This document shows, piece after piece, positions 56,870 to 64,000 of a stretch of DNA of 64,000 nt. The notes beneath the pieces are model-generated. The model was given only the letters and a program-made list of their open reading frames with translations. It made no database searches and was not told where the DNA came from. The DNA is taken from positions 3,906,001-3,970,000 of the forward strand of contig JAHWDD010000007.1 of assembly GCA_023897205.1 (NCBI GenBank). The letters run 5' to 3'. Both the position numbers and the translations under genes were made by a program. How positions within the stretch are numbered: position 1 is the stretch's first letter; the number at the start of each line of letters is the position of its first letter. The DNA is from Exophiala sp. HKRS030 (Eukaryota > Ascomycota > Eurotiomycetes > Chaetothyriales > Herpotrichiellaceae).

Positions 56870-58072
56870 TCATACTGACTTGGGCGCGAAATACCACAAT
56901 GCCGCAAGACCAGAGAGGATCGTAACACCTGCGGCTTTCTTGGTCCATTGTGTGGTCTTTTCAGACAGTTGGACCCTTCCAACAGGATTTCCTCGTGTTT
57001 GGGAGGACTTTTGTCCTGCTTGCTTCGACTCATCGGCTCTCTTGCCCAGTACATCTGTTTCATTGGCTTCCTGAGCTTTGGCAAAGTTGTCGTATTCTTG
57101 CACCAAACGTTTGAGACCCTCGATGTCTTCCTTGAGTTGCTCGAGATGAGTCTTGTTGTTTTGAATTTCCACACTTTGAACGTTGCCGAAAAAGTCAACA
57201 ACTCTTCTCCCACGTCCGGCCTGTTCACCACCTGGGAACAAATCCCACCTCACGCCAGGATGTGAATGGATCTTATCCACGTCGTAGCTGTCGAACAGAT
57301 CTCCCAGTGTCTTATCACTGGTGGGACCTGTCACCTCCTTTTCTAGGAATTCCAACACGTAGTATGTCCAACGATCAATAACCGCCACGCCAACATCGTT
57401 GTCTGCGTGATGGCTGTACGAGCTCTCATCTTCTTCGCTACTGCCAGTAGCAATAACCCCTTCGGCGTAGAATTGGCGATACAATGTGTTGGCCTGACAG
57501 GTGTCGATCATGAACAACATTTCATTGTATCTCTTCTTCTCCCGCATTTGGCTGAAGGCATCTGCGAGATCCCATGACGAAATCTCTTCACTATCCTGGA
57601 ATTTCAGAAATTCAGACCCTCCGTGGCCAGTCATGTAGATCAAAATGTTCGAACCTTCATCGGTCTGCAGTCTCTTGCTTGCGGGAACACCTTCCTCCCA
57701 ACGGTCGGTGAGTAAACGAATGAAGTTCTCGACCGTGACTTCGTAACCCCGATAGTCGACTTCAACATTCTCGCCATACAAGTCCATGCGGCGGTCGGAG
57801 TTGGAGTAAACAGTCCCGGAGAATGCATTGCGCGGGTTGCAGGCCATGTCATCGGGCAAGAGTAGGAGGATTTGAGAGTCGGGAATTCCCAGACGTTTGA
57901 CGGTTCGGTATAGGGAAAGAGTGTTTGCAAGATGACGATAATTGAACCAGAAGCGCGAAGTTGAGACCAGGACAGCCCAGTTGGACGTGTGGGCAGCGGA
58001 TGTGAGGTCTAGAGTCAGAGCGAACGTGAAGGCGAGAGCAGCGAGTGCCCATGAGCCGAAGGAGGATTTCAT
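56870..58072 (-). CDS. gpi8: GPI-anchor transamidase catalytic subunit
   Basis: A 400-aa C13-family cysteine protease homologue that, in the ER membrane complex, cleaves the GPI-attachment signal and transfers the preformed GPI anchor to proteins. It has a signal peptide (ALAALAFTFALTLDLTSA), the start NWAVLVSTSRFWFNYRHLAN, LLPDDMACNPRN, the catalytic His in YMTGHGG (H150) and the catalytic Cys in IDTCQAN (C192), and SYSHHADNDVGVAVIDRWTY. A coiled-coil-like stretch (about 310-345) and a C-terminal transmembrane helix (VTILSGLAALWYFAP) follow. Length and motif set match Gpi8 orthologues, and the frame is intact. A GTATGA at the stop might hide a small 3' exon, but the annotated end is reasonable. 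Confidence 0.95.
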   Translation of the reverse strand: MKSSFGSWALAALAFTFALTLDLTSAAHTSNWAVLVSTSRFWFNYRHLANTLSLYRTVKRLGIPDSQILLLLPDDMACNPRNAFSGTVYSNSDRRMDLYGENVEVDYRGYEVTVENFIRLLTDRWEEGVPASKRLQTDEGSNILIYMTGHGGSEFLKFQDSEEISSWDLADAFSQMREKKRYNEMLFMIDTCQANTLYRQFYAEGVIATGSSEEDESSYSHHADNDVGVAVIDRWTYYVLEFLEKEVTGPTSDKTLGDLFDSYDVDKIHSHPGVRWDLFPGGEQAGRGRRVVDFFGNVQSVEIQNNKTHLEQLKEDIEGLKRLVQEYDNFAKAQEANETDVLGKRADESKQAGQKSSQTRGNPVGRVQLSEKTTQWTKKAAGVTILSGLAALWYFAPKSV

Positions 58073-58715
58073 GATGGAGGTGTAGCGAAGGATTCGGCGA
58101 GTTCAGGTCTTGTTGGATATGTCATTCACAGTCGACATCACTAGAAGGACTGTAAGAGCCGGGAGTGTGAATAGGAGGGCGCCTGTCTCATTTCTTGGTC
58201 ACAGGCTAGATGACATGAATTGCTAAGCAAGGCGTGTTAGGGCGTGCACAAGGGAGGGCATGGAGGATGGAGGACATATCGATAAAGATTCCGGCCCGGA
58301 TAATCTTGGCCCCGAAAGAGCCTCCGAAGGGCCAGGGGGCTCCTGAGCTTCTCACAGCCTTGCCGTGCTTGCCTCCTGTATTCCTGTTTGTGTCCGTGTC
58401 TAATTGGAGATATTAAACCTAACTCCTACAAGAAATTTACGAGATTCTTCTTTTATATCTTCGTTCATCTCATAAGACCTGTCCTGCCGCACGAACAAAG
58501 AGGTCCATCACCTGCGCAAGTCCTTTTGCACGGATTCACTACCAGTAAGTTCTCAAGTCACTTCTTCTGTGCTCCGTTTCACACCCTCTATGAAATGTGA
58601 TTCAGTTAGTCAATGGTTCTCATCTCTTGCGCTGTCCCTTCACCTGTCATGAATCCCTATATAATTATATAGTTGCGTTTGTGTCTCTCACACTCCTCAT
58701 CGTTTTCTCATCCAC
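58073..58715. other. Divergent intergenic region between GPI8 and F-box-like genes
   Basis: About 640 bases; promoters of both flanking genes. A CTATATAATTATATAG palindrome at 58656-58671 is a possible core-promoter element for the F-box-like gene. Confidence 0.5.
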
Positions 58716-60230
58716 ATGAGCTACTGGGTTCCACATCTAAACGCGCTTGAGCCTCCATCGATATATCGTCCTGTCACGCTGTTGTCGCACTTCATGGCGG
58801 TGCTGCCTTTTATGAAATTGTTGAGCCGGATAGCTCCCGCTCTGGTCGATCTCATATTTGTCCTTTCCTTCACGCCTTATCTTGTGCCATCGGGAGGAGA
58901 TTTGTGTCCATTTTTGTTTTTATTTTGTTGCCCACCAGATCAGTCTTTTGCCCAGGCTCGCTCAGAACAACCACAGCTTCAATCACAAAGACGAACAATC
59001 ACAGACCTGCCTCTCGAAGTCCTCGTGATTATTTGTGATCATTTTATCCCAGCGGAGATAAAACATGGAGGAATACCTGACTATGTGACCTCGGATCAAT
59101 CTCCGTGGCTTCACCCTCTTGACTTTTACCGCTACGGTCTCACTGAGGTTGACCAAGTGCAAGCTACGCATGGTGGCGTGAAGGCTCACAAAGGGCCGTG
59201 CTCTCCAGACCTTGCAACGGGGGAGATTCCGCCCGTCACAGGCCCAACGAGCCAAAAGCAATCCTCTGGTTTCAGCAGTTTCGCAAGCTTCGCGGCTTCC
59301 TGCCGCCATTTTCACCGCGCTGCAGCGCTTGCAGTGGCCAGCCGCAACTTTACCATGACTATAAGCGACTTCGGTATAACTTTCGAAAATCATCGCTTTA
59401 CCTTCCCTTGCCCGCAACAAGGTCCATGGTGGCGGAAGAGCAAGGCTGATTTGATGGTTGGAAATGTTCCCTTTGAGCGTTTTGTCCTATCGCTCCCACG
59501 TATCTCGAAGCTGCAAATACTTGTGTTTGCCGAAGTCACAATGCATCTTCATGTGAGAATGCGCGACTATATGTTGATGCTTTCCAAAAACATGAAACGG
59601 CGAGCAAGGAAGAACGACTCTCCCGAGCTGCCAGCTATCAGCATCTACTTCAGACCGCGAGTTAATGCTTATATGAGCGAGATTCAGTGCTCCAGCTGTA
59701 GTGAATATTGGGATTCGGCAAACAGACTATCTTTTGCGTTTAATTGCGCGCTAGCCGCGAATCACAGAAAGCCGACGCCCTTTGCCGAATTCCACGCCAC
59801 CACAATTTGTGCAAATATCGGCTCAGCTATAGCATCTATCCTTAGACTCCCCAACGACGTGCGTCGATACTCGTTTTTGGATAGGCAGTGGAGGCCAGAC
59901 AAGTTCCCCTCGGCCTTGCTTGCTCTGATAGATAGAACTGGGGTCTGGCTTGGCTTGAAGCCGGCTTCTCATGAAATCCCCGATGTTGATTTCTGGGCAG
60001 TGTCCGACCCAATCCTCTATCCAGACGAGCATAGAGCTAGCTTTCTGCAGCTGAACAATGAGCTCGGCGGTTACCCTTGGGGCGAATGGGCTGATTTCGT
60101 GCAGTCCCTGGATGATAAAACGCACGAGCTCAGCCATCCCAGCCCCTTTCGTAGGGGTTGGTTAGCGTACTCGCTGCAGAGGGAAGTGCGAAACTGGCGA
60201 AAGCGTACTTCGAAGCAGATGCAGAGGTAG
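58716..60230 (+). CDS. F-box-like hypothetical protein
   Basis: 504 aa from an uninterrupted frame. Residues about 93-110 (RRTITDLPLEVLVIICDHFI) match the start of an F-box (L-P-x-E-x-x-x-x-I), which binds Skp1 in SCF ubiquitin ligases. No LRR or WD repeats follow; the rest has many aromatic residues (FRRGWLAYSLQREVRNWRKR at the end). The 90 residues before the F-box are hydrophobic (ALVDLIFVLSFTPYLVPS, CPFLFLFCCPP) and unlike an F-box protein. They may be translated 5' leader or intron, since TTGCCCAG occurs just before the Gln-rich segment leading into the F-box. The true start may therefore lie after position 58950. No substrate can be inferred. Confidence 0.65.
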   Translation: MSYWVPHLNALEPPSIYRPVTLLSHFMAVLPFMKLLSRIAPALVDLIFVLSFTPYLVPSGGDLCPFLFLFCCPPDQSFAQARSEQPQLQSQRRTITDLPLEVLVIICDHFIPAEIKHGGIPDYVTSDQSPWLHPLDFYRYGLTEVDQVQATHGGVKAHKGPCSPDLATGEIPPVTGPTSQKQSSGFSSFASFAASCRHFHRAAALAVASRNFTMTISDFGITFENHRFTFPCPQQGPWWRKSKADLMVGNVPFERFVLSLPRISKLQILVFAEVTMHLHVRMRDYMLMLSKNMKRRARKNDSPELPAISIYFRPRVNAYMSEIQCSSCSEYWDSANRLSFAFNCALAANHRKPTPFAEFHATTICANIGSAIASILRLPNDVRRYSFLDRQWRPDKFPSALLALIDRTGVWLGLKPASHEIPDVDFWAVSDPILYPDEHRASFLQLNNELGGYPWGEWADFVQSLDDKTHELSHPSPFRRGWLAYSLQREVRNWRKRTSKQMQR

Positions 60231-60524
60231 ACGGCACGTTGTGTTGATGTTTGCATGGGCCAATCTCGTCGCTACAGGGCGCGAGTCAGATGGATCGCGA
60301 AACTTTTCATTGCGTGTGGTTTGGCAACCCCAAGAAGCCGCCTCGGAGGAGAAGGTGCTTCGGTTTGTATCTTTGTGGAGAGTCTATTTTTTGCATCATT
60401 TTATTAGATCTCGATCCGTGGTCTCGATTAGGTAGAGGGTAATTCCCTCGAAATAAAAGCGGGGCTGCGTTGGTTCGACTTGTGGAAGGTAGTGATGGTG
60501 GCAACATGTCCATACTTCATCTCA

Positions 60525-62298
60525 TCAAGACCTAACTACACCATACCAACAAAGACCCAAGATCCCTCCACTCACAATAGCTATCGGGGCAGGTACCTTG
60601 AACCACGCATTCCCGACATAAGTAAGCGTCGTGACGACAACCCACCAAGGATCCCGACCCAAGCTCTGACCCCTGGACGACTCTTGCGTGAGAAACCCGA
60701 TTTCCCACAACCGGTAGACAGCCGTGAACACGAGACCAACAGCGGTGGCATTAATACCTCGCAACAAACTGATGACAAGGGGTTTATTTCTCAAAGAGCC
60801 CCAGAGGCTCTGAAACCCCACTGCCAAAGTTACCCCTGGTACAAATATGCCGATGTAGCTGATGAAGGCGCCGAGAGCGGAAGAGTGTGGTGTGCCAAGA
60901 ACTGCGAGCGCTCCGAGGTAGACGGCGAAATTGAAATTCGGGCCGGGGAACGCCTGGATGATGGCGAGGCCGATCAGGAAGTCGCGAGCGGAAACCCAGC
61001 CGGGCTCGACGACGTATTCGCGCAATAGAGGGATGACGACAGGACCGCCTCCGAAGATAATGGTACCCGCGAGATACATGTTGGCGAAGAGGTCGAGTGG
61101 CCTAGGTGGATTGTCGAGGGTTCCGCGGGTGACAAGAATGGCGATGAATGAAGCTGAAAGCCGGTTAACTTGGACAACGTATCATGAGGGATAGAGTTAC
61201 CGAAAAATCCAGCAATCACAGTCAGGCCGATTGAAACTGGAATTGCATACGATACCATATCGGTACGATCGATTCCTTCACTCGGAGCACTCGGAGATGG
61301 GGCGTCAATATCTGAAGCCACTCGCGTATTCGAGTTTGCTTGCCCTGCATGTCTTCGTAGGACACCAGTGGGACGGTGACTCGAATTAGAACTGCGGTCA
61401 TGGATCTCGAGAGACTCATCAGCGACTGTTGCGAGGGGTTCAGGTTGCGTAGAGCGATCACGCTTCCTGGCAGCCCGCTTGGCCTTGAATTTTCCAAGTT
61501 GCTGTCTTAGCCACAGATCCCAGATGACTGTGACAATGCCACCAACAGTTATAAGAACTGGGAAGTACCACAGGGCTGTATAGCATAATCCAGCGCAAGC
61601 GCCAAAGGTGACCAATATACGAGTTAGCTTGTCTTTGATAGCTTTCTCTGCAAGCTAGCTTGTGTCAGCTCCAAGGACTAGAGGTACCTCTGTGGTCGTC
61701 GTACCTGGACAGCAGCAAGTGCGACAATCCCCACTGTAGATGCGTTCAAGCCAGAGAGAAAAGCGTACACAACAGCGGGAAGGACATCGTTGATCCGGCG
61801 GACCCCAAGAGACAGAGCAAACATTCCAATGGCACCTGGCAGACTGTAGAGCAATGGTTAACTTGGAGAGATGCTTCAGAGTGAGTCGGCCACTAACCTC
61901 CAGAGCAGGAAGACGAACACTGCAGGTAGTATACCAGCGTGAATAAGTATGATGCAGAACAGCATCTTAGTGCTCCCGGGCCCGGGTAAAGCTTGACATA
62001 TCGCGAACAACTCCTGATACTAGATGTATGTTGAGATACATGCTTACATCAAACGAGCTCACAAACTTACCACTCTTTCGTCAATCCATGGGATTCTGCC
62101 ATGCGTTCCCTCCACAAATCGACGATGTTCGATCTGGAAGTGGACAGGAGGTCCGCCAAAGGCAGTGAACCCAAGATCCCACGTTCGTGCGAACACATCG
62201 CCTAAGCGCCAGAGAAATTTGTCGGTGTTTGCAAGGTAAGCATTACTCTCGTCATGTGAATAGTCGCGCAATGCGCGAAGAGCCGAAAGCAGTGGCAT
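60525..62298 (-). CDS. Chromate transporter (CHR/ChrA) family protein, two CHR domains, five exons
   Basis: Minus-strand exons are 62298-62071, 62019-61898, 61843-61705, 61654-61201 and 61153-60525; introns of 47-54 bp lie at 62020-62070, 61844-61897, 61655-61704 and 61154-61200. Spliced length 523 aa, all phases consistent. Two homologous halves are visible. The first has FGGPPVHF (47-54) and LPGPGSTK (87-94). The second has FGGGPVVIPLL and FPGPNFNF. A hydrophilic loop (RDRSTQPEPLATV..SAPSEGIDRT) separates them. About 10 transmembrane helices are expected. Bacterial ChrA exports chromate or sulfate anions; fungal homologues may transport chromate, sulfate or molybdate-like anions. The function here is inferred. 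Homopolymer damage was not seen. Confidence 0.9.
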
Positions 62299-63028
62299 GT
62301 CGTGAGGATTTACTCAGCGATCTGATCGATTGACGGCGTTGGTCCAGCTTCTTGTACTGATGGAGCCAAATGAGGGAACCAATAAAAGCGAGGCGGATGA
62401 TCACGTGCATGCCATTGAAAATGGCTACCGCTTGGCTTGGAAGATGACGCTCCTCAGTCGAACTCTTGTCCAAGCTGCGAGGCTCCAGCAAGCGTCAAGA
62501 AGTCTGGTGGGTTCGTACCAGAATTCTTCCAAGCCGAGTGTGGTGGCTGTCGCGCAGACCGTCTTTAAGAAGGCGTAAGCTACAGACAGTGGCATAACAG
62601 TAACCTACCTGGACCTTGCTGGGCTGCGTGTTGCATCTAGATGAAAGACGCAAGCACAAGAGCCATCCTCCTAGCTGGAGCAGCATGAGGAATGAGCCTG
62701 TGGAGGGATTTCAGTCTTATCTAATTCTGGAACATTGTAGATTCGACGCGGTATAGAATAGCTGCGCTGTAAGCTCGCTCGCGACGAGGCCCTTCTGCCA
62801 GGTTAAAGCGGCATTGCACGCGTGAGCGCCTATGCACGTGACCCTGCAGATTTACCCTGACTGCCCCGCCAAGCCAGCCGAATATCTTTTGCAGAACATC
62901 AAGGCCCGCATACGGTGAAGCCTGCAGATATCTAGAGTGACACCAACTTGATCAAAGGAGTTCTATCTTTCCAGTCACAACTACACCAAATCGAAGAATT
63001 ATCCAGAGACTCTTTGATACAAAGCACA
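62299..63028. other. Divergent intergenic region between CHR and TMA7 genes
   Basis: About 730 bases. Frames at 62252-62578 have no domain. Promoters of both genes. Confidence 0.5.
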
Positions 63029-63345
63029 ATGGGTGGCGCAAGTCGAGAAGGTTCATAATATTCCATCCCTATTCTGGCCAATTCAATCACTGACAATCTA
63101 CAAGGCGGCAAAGTCAAGCCATTGAAGGCACCGAAGAAGGAGAAGAAAGATCTGGATGAGGATGAGCTAGCATTCAAGGCAAAGCAGCAAGCTGGTAACA
63201 TCCCTTTCATTACCAAAGACAACTTCAGCATGCCTAACTCTCGATCCCAGATGCCAAAGCACGCAAGGAAATGGCGGACAAGGCTAAAGGCAAAGGACCA
63301 CTGAACGCAGGACAACAGGGGATCAAGAAGAGTGGAAAGAAATAG
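63029..63345 (+). CDS. tma7: TMA7/CCDC72 translation machinery-associated protein, three exons
   Basis: Exon 1 is 63029-63050 (only 22 nt), exon 2 is 63105-63194 and exon 3 is 63251-63345. Introns are 54 and 56 bp (GTTCAT..TACAAG and GTAACA..TCCCAG). They join into a 68-aa protein: MGGASREGGKVKPLKAP, then KKEKKDLDEDELAFKAKQQA, then KGPLNAGQQGIKKSGKK. The spacing of the Lys-rich, DLDEDELAFK and GPLx..GIKKSGKK segments is diagnostic of TMA7, a small conserved protein that copurifies with ribosomes. The first donor (GTTCAT) is weak but GT. The unspliced reading frame ends in unrelated residues, so splicing is required. Confidence 0.9.
63051..63104 (+). other. Intron 1 of TMA7
   Basis: 54 bp, GTTCAT..CTACAAG, phase 1. 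It follows a 22-nt first exon. Confidence 0.8.
63195..63250 (+). other. Intron 2 of TMA7
   Basis: 56 bp, GTAACA..TCCCAG, phase 1; joins FKAKQQA to DAKARKEMADK. Confidence 0.8.
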
Positions 63346-64000
63346 ACTCACACAACCTGATTTGTCGATATGTAATGCAGTCATGAGAGCGGGCACGGCG
63401 CACATGGGTTTATGGTATTGACAATAGGCGATTATACAACTGAGAGTTGGACATTTTGCACAATTGACCCTGGCCTCCTACTGATCTCATCCACGTCGGT
63501 TGCACTCATTCTTGATTGCTGACTGCAGAAGTTGTCAAGACCCGACTATAGAGCCGTCGGATAGCAAGTATATTGCTCACCTGCATGTTTGTGTATTGAA
63601 TTATTCGTCTCCCGCTATCAGGCCACGCTATATGTTACAACCACAACGCAAAACGCACCAGGGCGATCGTTATACTCCCATATGTGGTCGATTAGCATTG
63701 AGATTAGAATGATCGGAGGTTCTCCTGATTGACGGGAGCCGTCAACTGTTGAGACAATCACAAACATCGTTTCAGCCGGAAACTGGGCACTCAGCCAGCG
63801 AGGACATCTACTGGCAATGTTTGCTGTTCCAGAAACCAGATCTGACTTTCAAATCAAGAAAGAAAACAAATTACTGAGATTTCCCCTGGTTCTGAGTTGT
63901 TATGAGATGATTCACTGTCACTGCCTGCCTGCAAATTTCCCCTTTCCTTCACCTTCACCTCCAGATTTTCTGCCCTACTTCTACCACACAAACCCGCACC
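63346..64000. other. Window-end region
   Basis: About 650 bases downstream of TMA7. No gene seen. The last 100 bases are CT-rich, as in a promoter, so a plus-strand gene may start just beyond the window. Confidence 0.45.

Overview
This window is nuclear DNA of a filamentous ascomycete (Pezizomycotina). The evidence is short introns (47-130 bp, one of 218 bp) with GT..AG ends, fungal-type genes (GPI8, Lcp5/neuroguidin, TAM41, TMA7, a two-BIR Bir1-like protein, GH115 glucuronidase, a two-domain CHR transporter) and intergenic spaces of several kb. I cannot place it to class. I found no tRNA, rRNA, CRISPR array, intact transposon or prokaryotic operon.

Layout. 0-9.7 kb: mitochondrial DEAD-box helicase (-), class II aldolase/adducin protein (+), then after almost 4 kb of gene-free DNA a small zinc-binding protein (+). 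10-24.8 kb: Bir1-like protein (-), MFS transporter (+), Baeyer-Villiger monooxygenase (+), membrane-anchored SDR (-) and secreted GH115 (-). The MFS-BVMO-SDR trio looks like a small catabolic or tailoring neighbourhood. 25.9-34.2 kb: TAM41 (+), MAPEG protein (-), a 99-aa two-exon protein (-), a C2H2 zinc-finger protein (-) and a 6PGDH/HIBADH-type dehydrogenase (+). 34.2-50.3 kb: a gene-poor stretch holding one confident gene, a Gln-rich regulator-like protein with a 10-kb desert upstream. 50.3-63.4 kb: TBC-domain RabGAP (-), Lcp5 (+), GPI8 (-), an F-box-like protein (+), a chromate-transporter-family protein (-) and TMA7 (+).

The most striking property is that eight otherwise healthy genes are each broken by one or more apparent single-base losses, twelve in all. 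Every one needs exactly one extra base to restore the frame, and eleven lie in C or G runs of 4-5. Other C5/G5 runs in the same genes are intact. The likely explanation is homopolymer under-calling in a long-read assembly. Programmed -1 frameshifting or C-insertion editing is a formal alternative that RNA data would settle. In the features these genes are given as single loci with the break positions noted.

I did not find a convincing new biological system. The best leads are the BVMO/SDR/MFS group, the desert upstream of the Gln-rich gene, the small 99-aa protein, and a 9-bp intergenic word (TACGGAGTA) seen four times.
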